From Bacteroidota bacterium (lineage in GTDB: Bacteria > Bacteroidota > Bacteroidia > B-17B0 > Aurantibacillaceae): DNA of 37,693 bases. The notes beneath the pieces are model-generated. The model did not search any database and was not told the origin of the DNA. It saw only the letters and a program-made list of their open reading frames with translations. The position numbers and the translations under genes were made by a program. Positions 17,044-25,436 of this stretch are shown piece after piece (positions within the stretch are counted from its first letter, which is position 1; every line of letters starts with the position of its first letter). The stretch spans positions 1-37,693 of the forward strand of contig JAHEYF010000040.1 in NCBI GenBank assembly GCA_023251755.1. Reading direction: 5' to 3'.

Positions 17044-19731
17044 TTAATTGCTTTTTGCAGCAAGGTTTGCCAGTTCCCAGACTTTTTTTACATCAGGATT
17101 TTCGGGTTCAATAGCCAGTGATTTCTCTGCACAATTCATAGCCGGGGCATATTGTTTTTCGTTGTAGTAAGCAATGCTCAGGTAATACCAGCCCATATAA
17201 TCATCCGTGTCAAGTTCCAGTAATTTTTCGAAGGAATGAATGGCTGCTGTGTTATCATTGTCCTGTAGCTGTATCCAACCCAGCATTTTATTGCCCAGCG
17301 AATAATCGGGGTACAACGATACGGCCAATCGGGCATACTGAAGGGCTGCTTTGGTTTTTCCACTTAGTGCAAGCGCTTCTGCCATGGCCAGGTTCACCTT
17401 TACACAATAAGGATCTGAGTGAAGGTAGGTTTCAAAATGATGCACAGCTTCAATAAATTGTCTCTGATTGGAGGCATTAAAACCGGCCAGGTCTTCTTTG
17501 TTTACTCTTTTTAATACTACAGCAACCGGCGCCTGATCGGCATATACTACATATACATTGTCTGAAGAAGGCCATAAGCCGTGTTGCAACTGGTATTCAT
17601 TAATGTACCCCAAATAATAAATGGCATAATCCCAGTCCAGCAGATTTTTTTCGTAATACCTGCTGTAAAGGACTTTTATATTTTTCACATCTTTAAAATA
17701 ATAGTTCACAGAAGAAGTCATGTTGGATACAATTTTCACTTCGTGTTCTGCATTCATTTTTTTAAATTCTTGATTGTTCCGGAGCCATTCGCTGGCCGGA
17801 CGAATAGCGTTGGTGTAATAATCGCTTTCATACTGTTTCCAGGCCTGCGAAAGCCCTCCGGCCAGTTCATTAAAATATAAATAGTCGAATGGATGATTCA
17901 TATACATAAACCTTAAAGGGGAAAATAACAACAGTAGAAAAACGGAAGCAACCGCAATTTTGAATAAAAAATGTTTCACTGCTTTGTACAAATGCAACCA
18001 GCCAATAGAAGCTAAAACAACCATACCGGGGTATACAAAAAGAACGTGTCGCCAGGAACCATAAACATTCGAATTTTTATACGTGATGTAAACAATCGGA
18101 AACAATACGGTAAACAGTATAAACAAATACAGTTGAGAGGCCTTGCCCCATTTAAAAATAAATAAAATAGAACAGAACAGTCCCGCCCAAACTAAAAGTG
18201 GGATGGTGATGCCCATGTTCTTAATTAAAAAATACCAGGGCAATTCGTTTGATTTCACGATATGTCCTTCAAACAACTGGTTGATGGACACCGAAATATT
18301 GGTTAAGCTTTGCAGCGCAATGAAAGGATTGCTAAGGGGATGTTGCAAAGCATAAGGCCAGGCTGACAGACCAATAAAATAAGCAGCAAGGCACACAACA
18401 ACAGCACCCGCACCAATAACCCTCAATTCCTTGGCGGCATTGCGCAATGAGTATTTATATGACCTCATTAGGTTTAAAGCAAGGAGGCCTGCTGTTATCA
18501 GTATATATCCAATCAGTAACAAACCTCCTACACGTATGCTGATGGCCATGGCCACAAAAAAAACAAGCATCAGGATATAGTTCAGCCTGATTTTAGGATA
18601 GTGAAGTATGATCTGAATAATATAATAAATACTGCCTGCAAAAGAAGTGGCAAAAGGAATGTCAATGGAATTATTCATGGAGTGCCCGAAAAAAGCGGGG
18701 GTAAAGGTTATGAGCAGCAGGGCGATAATCCCAGCCAGATACCCTCCCAGTCTGAGGGCGCAGAGTGCCGTAAATAAAATACCAATAAATCCGCAGCAGG
18801 CATTTAAATAATGCCTGGTTTCGTAAACAGCAGTTGTGTTAAAAAATTTGATCACACAAAAATCAAGTAAGTCAAAGGACTGTCCATAAAAATGAAGCAG
18901 GGTTTTGGGCTGGTTCAAAGCGGTGGTGTCGCTATGGGCAAAATAATTATACACCAAAGAAGCTTGCTGATGATGTTTTTCTTCATCCCCTGATATACCA
19001 TAATCTTTGCTTAGCAAAGGCATGAGCAGCATTAAACTGAATACACAACACCTGAACAGTAAAGGGAGCAAAGAAGGCCGGCTTCCTTTCGCTTTTCCGG
19101 AAAACATACTGAAGACCCTGAAATTTTCTCCCAGCTTCTTTTTTATACTGCTCAATAAAGTAATGCTCCTGTCGGGGCTGTGGTGGCCGTCGGTATAGTA
19201 AAAACTAAGGCCTGGTTTTTTTGATTTTTTAAGGAAGCTGCTAATATCCTTCGTGTTAAAAACATATTGTGCAAAAACAGTTGAGGGTACACAAATAAAA
19301 GGGCAGCCGGCTTCCTGCAGATCGCTGCCCGAAAGGGAGAACCAGCACTGGCTGATAAGTTTTTCTTTTATTTTTACAGGCTGATCTCCGGCCACCAGTA
19401 TAGTTGAATCGTTCGTTACTGTTGCCAGGCATTTCTTCAGCCATAATTTTATATCCTTTACACCGGCCGCTTTGTCAGCATCCACTACAACTACCGGTGT
19501 ATTGTTTTTATTCAGCAGCGCATACAACTCAGGCTTTGTTACAAATACACAATCCTGGTTGGAAAGGGCTATGCTGTTTTTTAATTCAATATCCAGCAAC
19601 ACCTTAAATTCTGCTTTGGTATAGTCTGCGGTTTCTTCCAGTATGTGTTTCAGGATGTCTGTTTTGTGTGTATTCAAACAATACATCAGAAATTGTTTTG
19701 GCTGGTACGCTGAGCCTGTGTTTTTTATCAT
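17044..19731 (-). CDS. GT-C-like multi-pass membrane protein with unknown N-terminal domain and C-terminal TPRs
   Basis: About 895 residues. The ATG at 19731 is chosen over a TTG two codons earlier. Residues 1 to about 220 are soluble and match no motif I recognise. A hydrophobic core with about ten membrane segments follows (about 225-600). After the first segment comes KDYGISGDEEKHH, whose acidic residues sit where PMT/ArnT-type (GT39/GT-C) glycosyltransferases carry their catalytic Asp/Glu. Residues about 745-890 form four tetratricopeptide repeats (for example AAIHSFEKLLELDTDDYMGWYYLS). A lipid-linked sugar transferase role is an inference. The layout soluble domain, GT-C, TPR is unusual at the N-terminus. 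It is convergent with the phosphoesterase. Confidence 0.7.
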   Translation of the reverse strand: MIKNTGSAYQPKQFLMYCLNTHKTDILKHILEETADYTKAEFKVLLDIELKNSIALSNQDCVFVTKPELYALLNKNNTPVVVVDADKAAGVKDIKLWLKKCLATVTNDSTILVAGDQPVKIKEKLISQCWFSLSGSDLQEAGCPFICVPSTVFAQYVFNTKDISSFLKKSKKPGLSFYYTDGHHSPDRSITLLSSIKKKLGENFRVFSMFSGKAKGSRPSLLPLLFRCCVFSLMLLMPLLSKDYGISGDEEKHHQQASLVYNYFAHSDTTALNQPKTLLHFYGQSFDLLDFCVIKFFNTTAVYETRHYLNACCGFIGILFTALCALRLGGYLAGIIALLLITFTPAFFGHSMNNSIDIPFATSFAGSIYYIIQIILHYPKIRLNYILMLVFFVAMAISIRVGGLLLIGYILITAGLLALNLMRSYKYSLRNAAKELRVIGAGAVVVCLAAYFIGLSAWPYALQHPLSNPFIALQSLTNISVSINQLFEGHIVKSNELPWYFLIKNMGITIPLLVWAGLFCSILFIFKWGKASQLYLFILFTVLFPIVYITYKNSNVYGSWRHVLFVYPGMVVLASIGWLHLYKAVKHFLFKIAVASVFLLLLFSPLRFMYMNHPFDYLYFNELAGGLSQAWKQYESDYYTNAIRPASEWLRNNQEFKKMNAEHEVKIVSNMTSSVNYYFKDVKNIKVLYSRYYEKNLLDWDYAIYYLGYINEYQLQHGLWPSSDNVYVVYADQAPVAVVLKRVNKEDLAGFNASNQRQFIEAVHHFETYLHSDPYCVKVNLAMAEALALSGKTKAALQYARLAVSLYPDYSLGNKMLGWIQLQDNDNTAAIHSFEKLLELDTDDYMGWYYLSIAYYNEKQYAPAMNCAEKSLAIEPENPDVKKVWELANLAAKSN

Positions 19732-19750
19732 ATTCAATAATTTGTGTTGT

Positions 19751-19885
19751 TCATTTGAAGAGATAAAACAGGAGGCTGATTACTCCTGTTATACCTAAAA
19801 TCAGTGCTGCTGCAAAGAGTAACAAATGATACATCATTTTTGCAAGCAACCTGTGTTTTTCCTCCTCGTTGTTGTAAATCTTCAT
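19751..19885 (-). CDS. Small single-pass membrane protein (44 residues)
   Basis: A short frame read by hand: MKIYNNEEEKHRLLAKMMYH followed by a hydrophobic segment rich in Leu/Ala/Ile/Gly and ending LFYLFK, then TGA. It has a charged cytoplasmic N-terminus, one membrane helix of about 20 residues and a terminal Lys. ATG start. It lies 20 bases upstream of the GT-C-like gene in the same direction, so the two may be co-transcribed. An 8-base inverted repeat (AACAGGAG/CTCCTGTT, 19767-19790) lies inside the frame near its end. Its function is unknown. It could also be a chance frame, but its composition is typical of small Bacteroidota membrane peptides. Confidence 0.55.
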   Translation of the reverse strand: MKIYNNEEEKHRLLAKMMYHLLLFAAALILGITGVISLLFYLFK

Positions 19886-20006
19886 GATTTTTTAATTGAT
19901 GGGGGGAATGATTAAACAGGCACCAGCTATACCGGATCGGAGTATTAAAGGGGATATTCGTGAAGAGGAGGGAAGGGCTTCAGCGGGAGGAAGATTAAAT
20001 AATTGT

Positions 20007-21056
20007 TTAATTCAGGTTGTACCTTGCTTTAGCAGAATTACCAAATGCCCCCGGGCCCACAAACCTAAACGACAATTCAAACCCTCCTCTGCCGGTACTT
20101 GCTGTATTCAGTTTCGAGATGTTGACATCATAACTTAAACCGATGGAGTAATGGTCGTATTCCAATAAGAAGGGAATGCTTACGGCATCCTTTAAGCGGA
20201 GAAAAGCCCCGATGGAAAATGCAGTACCGTTTTTATTGGCGGTATACTTACTTTCCTGTTGCAGGGCGTAACGGAACAGGGAGCCTATATAAAGCTGTGA
20301 CAGACTTACCTGTCTGTAGGCCATAAAACCAGGAACAAGGGCCATCCGGGTATTTTTAATGCTGATGGTGGCCTTGCCGTGCAGCACATATTTCATGTAT
20401 AAATGATCGGCTGTGGCGTAAAACGAAGAGGCGGGCTGGTTCACATGTAGTACAGAAAAACCAAGGTTCATTTTCAGGTCGTGGTTATCGGTTACATTAA
20501 TTAAGCCGGCGGTGTTGTTATACGTCCAAACTAAACCTGCACCTGCATCGGCATAACCTTTATGCGCTGATGCGTTGACAGGTTCGCGGCCCGGCAGCAG
20601 TTGATTGTAAGTTATGCCATCGTACTGGTTGCCCCAGGTTAAAGCGCTGTAGTCAACACTTCGTTGAGCATAGCCCCCCTGCAGGCCAATACCGAGGGTG
20701 CTGTACTGACCGGTGTGAACATGGTAAGCGGCATTGAGGCTGGCCTGAAATGTGGCGAGCTGCCCGTCGCCGGCTTTGTCGTTAAAAAAATTAAGACCGC
20801 CAGCCCAATAACCTTTTTTATTGTTTGCTTTGTTAAGTCGCATCGAATAGGAGCAGGCCGTTGTTTTATAAGGCTGGGCCACACTTTTCCATTGCTCGCG
20901 GTAATTGGCAATGGCCTCTATGTCGTGCAGTGCACCTGCCATAGCGGGGTTCTGGTTTAAAGGCGCCATGTAAAACTGAGAGAAGTGTATGTCCTGTGCC
21001 GATAGCTTTAAGCCAAGCAGACAACTTAAAATGAATAGTCTGTTTTTAATTTTCAT
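20007..21056 (-). CDS. PorP/SprF family type IX secretion outer-membrane protein
   Basis: A 349-residue beta-barrel protein. The signal peptide MKIKNRLFILSCLLGLKLSA is followed by the family signature QDIHFSQFYMAPLNQNPAMAG, then repeated amphipathic strands, with the ending GGFELSFRFVGPG near the C-terminus. PorP/SprF proteins are outer-membrane partners that help export or anchor a neighbouring cargo carrying a CHU_C (type B) domain. The gene directly upstream encodes such a cargo. The ATG at 21056 is chosen because it begins the signal peptide. An upstream in-frame ATG at 21101 would add a charged, non-signal extension. Confidence 0.93.
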   Translation of the reverse strand: MKIKNRLFILSCLLGLKLSAQDIHFSQFYMAPLNQNPAMAGALHDIEAIANYREQWKSVAQPYKTTACSYSMRLNKANNKKGYWAGGLNFFNDKAGDGQLATFQASLNAAYHVHTGQYSTLGIGLQGGYAQRSVDYSALTWGNQYDGITYNQLLPGREPVNASAHKGYADAGAGLVWTYNNTAGLINVTDNHDLKMNLGFSVLHVNQPASSFYATADHLYMKYVLHGKATISIKNTRMALVPGFMAYRQVSLSQLYIGSLFRYALQQESKYTANKNGTAFSIGAFLRLKDAVSIPFLLEYDHYSIGLSYDVNISKLNTASTGRGGFELSFRFVGPGAFGNSAKARYNLN

Positions 21057-21116
21057 ATTTTTTTCTTTTAACTTTTTTTTGTGCCAGGTAGAGGACTTCA
21101 TCTCAACCGTGACCCC

Positions 21117-21148
21117 GCTTTTGGCTCCTGGCTTTTAACTTTTGACTT
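21117..21148. repeat. AAAAGTTAAAAGCC spacer repeat, inverted copy of 36306-36337
   Basis: The reverse complement of this 32-base stretch matches 36306-36337 at 31 of 32 positions. It lies in the spacer between the CHU_C protein and the PorP gene. Confidence 0.8.
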
Positions 21149-21157
21149 AAACCAGGC

Positions 21158-23194
21158 TCATCTGATCAAACTGATACTCCCTTTTTTCTTTATCTCCTGC
21201 CCGTTGTTGAGTTTCCCTTCCAGCGAATACATGAACACAGCAGTGTTTAGTTTTTCTCCTTTGTAAGTTCCATCCCAGCATTTTTTCAGCTCATTGCTTT
21301 CAAATATTTTTTCGCCCCAGCGGTCGTATACAACAAGGTGCATATCCAGTATACAATTTCCATATACGCAATGCAGCTCATTTTCCCCGTCGCCATCGGG
21401 CGAAAAGGCAGAGGGCACAAACACCTCCCCGCATTTTTCATCTACATTAACCATAACACAGGCCGTATCGGTGCAACCGTTGGCATTGCTCACTACTACA
21501 CAATACTTTGTATTGATGGACGGGCTTGCAACAGGATTGTTACAATTGCTGCAGCTGAGGTTTGTAGCCGGTACCCAGTTATATGTTCCTCCGCCACCGG
21601 CCAGCAATACCACCGACTGCCCGGGGTTTATGGTAACATCCGCACTTACACTGGCAACAGGAGAAGGATTGACTACAACTTTGACCGTATCCTTATCCGA
21701 GCAGGAACCGTTGGAAACAGTAACAGAATAGGAAGTGGTGGTGGTGGGCGACACTGTAATTGAACTATTGCTGCTGCCGGTGTTCCACAAATAAGTGGAG
21801 CCTCCGCTGGCCGATAGCAAGGCCGAAGTACCTGAACAAATGCTGAGGTCGTTACCCGCATTTGCAATCGGAGCTGCTTGAACAGTTAAGGTAACCGAGG
21901 CCGAAACTGTGCAGGGGGCCGGGCTGGTAGAAGTAGCGGTAACATGGTAAGTTCCACTCATGCCAGTTGTTGAATTGGCAATAAGCGGGTTTTGTATATT
22001 GGAATTAAAACCATTGGGACCGGTCCACTGATAACTTGCACCGGGAATGAAATTCGATATTAAATTAATTGTATTACCTGCGCACAATGAGGAGGCGTTG
22101 CAGGTGGCTGAAAGGTTGCAGGCATTGCAGGTAGTTTTCTTTAAAATTTTTCCATTGTCACCAACACAATACAAAGTATAACAAGGTATAGGCGAACGGG
22201 TGATGCAGATCGCATTGAGGTCTGCTGTTGTGCCCGAATTTTCAGCTGTCCAGGTAGTACCGGCATTTATTGTTTTATAAATAACCCCGGCCCAGCCGCA
22301 TACGTAGCCTGTATCCACATCATAAAAAACCATTCCTTTCAGGGTACCACTTGCTCCCGAAAAGGGGGCTTCGGTCCAGGTATTTCCACCGTTGGTTGTT
22401 TTACGTAAATAAGGTGCTCCCGGTCCGGCACCATCCGAGCGGCACATATAACCTGTCTGAGGCTTTGGAAAATCACTCGCAAACCACCAGTTTGAAATAC
22501 TTCCATTCGGGATATTGCTCATGGCAAATGTAGTCCCGTTGTTAGTACTTAACCAGCTTGCTGTAGCAGGATTGGTCATACCGAATACGGATTCATAAAT
22601 TCCCAGGAAACCTTTGTTGCCGTTTAAAAAAAACATCCCACCAAGCATAGCGTCCTGGTAATTGATAGCCCCCACCTGGGTCCAGGTGGCGCCACCGTTT
22701 GTTGAACGCCGTATCTCACTATTTCCCATGGCTCCAACCGCTTCCGCTCCACCACAAACATAAACGGTGTCTTTGTTCAGTACAAATAAATCCCGGATAG
22801 GGACTACCCCACTAATTGCAGGATTATTCGTATACACAGTTGTCCAGTTTAAACCTCCGTTATAGGTCCGGAGTACAATTCCTTCTCCTCCGGCGTTCAT
22901 TGTATTGGCGGTAGTAGCATCACTTTCACCCACTACAAAACCCGTGTCAACTCCTGTAAAATGAACATCCCAAAACCAATAACCCGGGTAGTTTGCACTT
23001 AGATTCAGGTTTTGCCAGCTGCTGCCCGCATTGGTGGTTTTAAGTATGCTGGCATTTTTTCCTACTGCATAACCCACCTGTTCGGTAGGGAAATGCACCC
23101 CCAGTAAATCATTACCGGTTCCACTATTGAGTGTTGTCCAGTTCTGCGCCACGAGTTGAAATGGAATTGCGAATACGGCTAAAATTTTTTTCAT
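21158..23194 (-). CDS. YCF48/BNR-repeat T9SS protein with PKD-like domains and CHU_C sorting domain
   Basis: A 678-residue secreted protein. Signal peptide about residues 1-16 (ending LVAQ). Residues about 18-350 hold YCF48/BNR-like beta-propeller repeats with recurring TNAGSSWQN-, TNGGATWTQ- and TNGGNTWTE-type motifs. Residues about 355-590 hold Ig/PKD-like domains with paired cysteines (for example WTGPNGFNS, YLWNTGSSNSSITVSPTTT). Residues about 595-678 form the CHU_C domain (FVPSAFSPDGDGENE, YDRWGEKIFES, CWDGTYKGE). This is a T9SS type B cargo, likely surface-bound. It lies directly upstream of a PorP/SprF gene in the same direction, the usual cargo-partner pairing. Ligand unknown. Confidence 0.92.
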   Translation of the reverse strand: MKKILAVFAIPFQLVAQNWTTLNSGTGNDLLGVHFPTEQVGYAVGKNASILKTTNAGSSWQNLNLSANYPGYWFWDVHFTGVDTGFVVGESDATTANTMNAGGEGIVLRTYNGGLNWTTVYTNNPAISGVVPIRDLFVLNKDTVYVCGGAEAVGAMGNSEIRRSTNGGATWTQVGAINYQDAMLGGMFFLNGNKGFLGIYESVFGMTNPATASWLSTNNGTTFAMSNIPNGSISNWWFASDFPKPQTGYMCRSDGAGPGAPYLRKTTNGGNTWTEAPFSGASGTLKGMVFYDVDTGYVCGWAGVIYKTINAGTTWTAENSGTTADLNAICITRSPIPCYTLYCVGDNGKILKKTTCNACNLSATCNASSLCAGNTINLISNFIPGASYQWTGPNGFNSNIQNPLIANSTTGMSGTYHVTATSTSPAPCTVSASVTLTVQAAPIANAGNDLSICSGTSALLSASGGSTYLWNTGSSNSSITVSPTTTTSYSVTVSNGSCSDKDTVKVVVNPSPVASVSADVTINPGQSVVLLAGGGGTYNWVPATNLSCSNCNNPVASPSINTKYCVVVSNANGCTDTACVMVNVDEKCGEVFVPSAFSPDGDGENELHCVYGNCILDMHLVVYDRWGEKIFESNELKKCWDGTYKGEKLNTAVFMYSLEGKLNNGQEIKKKGSISLIR

Positions 23195-23640
23195 ATTTTT
23201 TTTTGCTAATTGGAATTGACTCTCTGTTTATCTCTTGTTTTATTTCGTCCAAATCACCTGCATCACATCATTTGCACATCCAAAATAGCTGCTGCTTATT
23301 CGCAATAGAATTATTTTATAGTGCAAAGCTTGGTTTTTTTTTATTTGCAGACAATTTCAATTGCTCTGTTTCTTACCTGTTCAATATCTTTAGACGCATT
23401 TCTATGTATTGAAAACTCACTGCTTCATTTGTATATTATTTTCTGGTTTATTATTGTTTCTGCCCGGCAAATCCAAAAGCAAAAGGTGGAATAAACAGTT
23501 TAAGAAAGTCTGTTTCAATGTTTTTGTTTCTACAGAACGCATGTTTTTTTTCTGATTGCTGATGAATAAACCAATACCGCATTATTCATATTGCAACATT
23601 GACCCGCAGTGCAGGTAAGTTCATAAACCATAAAATTCGT

Positions 23641-23671
23641 TGGGGGAGTATAGCGTTTTGTGGGGGACTAT
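23641..23671. repeat. Paired 11-base direct repeats TGGGGGAGTAT / TGGGGGACTAT
   Basis: The copies lie at 23641-23651 and 23661-23671, differ at one base and are 20 bases apart start to start, about two helical turns. Such phasing is typical of tandem regulator sites, but no regulator is identified. Confidence 0.5.
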
Positions 23672-23747
23672 TAAGAAATAACGCGGTATTGTGAATACAA
23701 TATTAAGCAATACCAGCATCCGTACTTTTAAATAGTTGGGGTATAAG

Positions 23748-23795
23748 TTATTTATTATGTATATATTTATTTAATTATTTATTATGTATATATTT
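23748..23795. repeat. 21-base direct repeat with promoter-like sequence
   Basis: TTATTTATTATGTATATATT occurs at 23748-23767 and again at 23775-23794, and the base after each copy (T) is also shared, giving a perfect 21-base repeat 27 bases apart. Each copy carries a TATATTT core. Confidence 0.7.
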
Positions 23796-23816
23796 GATAT
23801 TAAGTTTATTAAACTT
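23789..23816 (+). promoter_or_regulatory. -7 box (TATATTTG) with adjacent AAGTTTATTAAACTT palindrome
   Basis: TATATTTG at 23789-23796 is a full match to TAnnTTTG. The perfect palindrome AAGTTT-ATT-AAACTT at 23802-23816 covers the expected start point and could be an operator. The ATG follows at 23839. Confidence 0.5.
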
Positions 23817-23838
23817 ATAAATAAGTTATAAAAATTAC

Positions 23839-25350
23839 ATGAAAAAGCCAGACGATGCTATTTTTTGGCTCCTTCAGCGCCTTAGCAAGCAGGAAAAAAA
23901 ACTCATCCGGGCTATGCTGAACGGTGAAGGAAAAAAATCGTATTTACTGACCCTGTTTGGTTTGATAGAAAACCTGGACACTTACGATGAGCAGGTTTTA
24001 AAATCCCGGTTGAAAAACGCGGCCTTAAAAAAAGATTTTAAGATTTATAAAAACCTCCTGTACCAGGCTGTACTAAAGGGACTGATGATTACTCAGCTGC
24101 ACGGGTCATCCAACAAACCCGTTCAATATTACCTGCTGGCCGGGGCGGTATTGAACAAAAAGGGGCTCAAAGCCCAGGCTAAAAAATTACTGGTAAAGGG
24201 AACTGAGCTTGAAGAGACGACCCTGCTGCATGAGCTGGAGGCTATGCGTTTACAAAGCAAAATGCCTGCTCATTTTTCAGGAACAGCTGAAATCAGTTCG
24301 TATTACAAGCTCATGCAGGAAAAAGCAGAAGCCCTAAAAAGGGAATTGAAATACGAGGAGATCAACCGCTGTTTTCGTTATTTGATTCAAAAGTACGTAT
24401 ACGCAATAGAAAAGGGAGTAAAAAAACAGTTCGATGAGTTGATAAAACTAAATGGCAAAAAGGAAGAGCAGGCTCTTACTGTTTATTCAAAATTACTCTT
24501 TAACAAAAATCATTTCTATTATTATTTTTATACCCTGCAGTTAAAAGAGGCGGAGCGCTACCTGTTGCGGCAGGAAGAAATCCTGATGAAGGACAATGGG
24601 AACACAGAACACGGGATTCACCTGCACATTGAATTGCTCAGAGAAAAAGGACTCTTTATTATGGAGCAGCGCCTTAAAGAGAAACTGAGGGCTTTTTTGG
24701 TTCAGATGGATGATTTTATAAGAAAAAATGCTGCGCGCATGAACCAGGAAGAATACAGCACGATGCTCATATTTGAAATGAATGTGAAAGGCGGTTTTTT
24801 TTCTGCATCAGTAGATTTTTCCGGAGGGATTAACTATTTAAAATCCCGGTATAATTTTATCCGGAGACAGGGCATTGTTCTTCACCCTGCCTCTGTCCTT
24901 ACCTACCAGGCCAATTTGCTGGTGATGAATTTTATGAACGGGGATTTTAAAATCGCGCTGAACCATTGCAATCACATTCTCAATTCGGCTTATTTAAATG
25001 TGAGGCAGGATATTTATTATGCAGTGAGGCTGTTAAACCTGCTCTGCCATTACGAATTAAAACATACAGATTATTTGCCTGCGCTGATCCGTTCAACATT
25101 TCGTTTGCTGATGAAAAAAGAAAAGATCCACAAGTATGAAAAAGAAATCCTTTGTTTTTTCAAAGAGCTCCCGAAAGTAAATTCAAAAAAAGCATTTAAA
25201 CTACAGCTCCAGTCTTTACTTGCAAAACTCGAAGAGCTTCAGTCGGACCCGCTGGAAAGAATTACTTTCGCTTATTTCGACTATATTATCTGGATAAAAA
25301 GTAAACTTGTTGATAAGCCTGTTGTTGAACTCCTCAGGAAAAATGAATAA
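23839..25350 (+). CDS. Conserved helical protein of Bacteroidota, function unknown
   Basis: A 503-residue, Lys/Leu/Glu-rich protein, all-helical by composition, with no signal peptide or membrane segment. The N-terminus (LLQRLSKQEKKLIRAML, YLLTLFGLIENLDTYDEQVL, IYKNLLYQAVLKGL) resembles a group of about 500-residue hypothetical proteins in Bacteroidota that start with a short SxxEK helix and a TPR-like solenoid. This similarity is from memory and not tested. No catalytic motif is visible. It stands alone: a large control region upstream and a hairpin terminator directly after its stop. It may be a scaffold or regulator. The start is ATG at 23839. Confidence 0.75.
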   Translation: MKKPDDAIFWLLQRLSKQEKKLIRAMLNGEGKKSYLLTLFGLIENLDTYDEQVLKSRLKNAALKKDFKIYKNLLYQAVLKGLMITQLHGSSNKPVQYYLLAGAVLNKKGLKAQAKKLLVKGTELEETTLLHELEAMRLQSKMPAHFSGTAEISSYYKLMQEKAEALKRELKYEEINRCFRYLIQKYVYAIEKGVKKQFDELIKLNGKKEEQALTVYSKLLFNKNHFYYYFYTLQLKEAERYLLRQEEILMKDNGNTEHGIHLHIELLREKGLFIMEQRLKEKLRAFLVQMDDFIRKNAARMNQEEYSTMLIFEMNVKGGFFSASVDFSGGINYLKSRYNFIRRQGIVLHPASVLTYQANLLVMNFMNGDFKIALNHCNHILNSAYLNVRQDIYYAVRLLNLLCHYELKHTDYLPALIRSTFRLLMKKEKIHKYEKEILCFFKELPKVNSKKAFKLQLQSLLAKLEELQSDPLERITFAYFDYIIWIKSKLVDKPVVELLRKNE

Positions 25351-25366
25351 AAGGCCGCGGGCCTTT
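25350..25366 (+). terminator. Hairpin terminator after the helical protein gene
   Basis: AAAGGCC-GCG-GGCCTTT forms a perfect 7-pair stem with a 3-base loop, overlapping the last base of the TAA stop. The following T tract is weak. Confidence 0.6.
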
Positions 25367-25369
25367 AGA

Positions 25370-25398
25370 TTTGATTAAGATTTGTGAGGCTATATTTA
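25370..25398 (+). promoter_or_regulatory. Putative Bacteroidota promoter for the TonB-type receptor
   Basis: TTTG at 25370-25373, 17 bases of spacer, then TATATTTA at 25391-25398, close to the -33 TTTG / -7 TAnnTTTG pattern. The ATG is at 25437. Confidence 0.4.
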
Positions 25399-25436
25399 CG
25401 GTATAATTTAAACAGGCTTAAGAACACCCCACCAAT

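Larger units (their letters stand above)
23195..23838. other. 644-base divergent intergenic region
   Basis: The region separates the CHU_C gene (minus) from the helical protein gene (plus). The half near the minus gene is AT-rich with no feature recognised. The half near the plus gene holds two TGGGGGASTAT repeats 20 bases apart, a 21-base direct repeat, a -7 box and a palindrome, each listed separately. No tRNA or credible small gene was seen. Confidence 0.7.

Noticed and set aside
21294-21763. Two overlapping plus-strand frames of about 140 codons opposite the CHU_C gene
   Set aside because: Both are antisense to conserved PKD and CHU_C coding sequence, with no recognisable motifs.
23131-23412. 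93-codon plus-strand frame entering the 644-base spacer
   Set aside because: It starts antisense to the CHU_C signal peptide and continues in AT-rich DNA; Phe/Ser/Ile-rich translation without homology signal.
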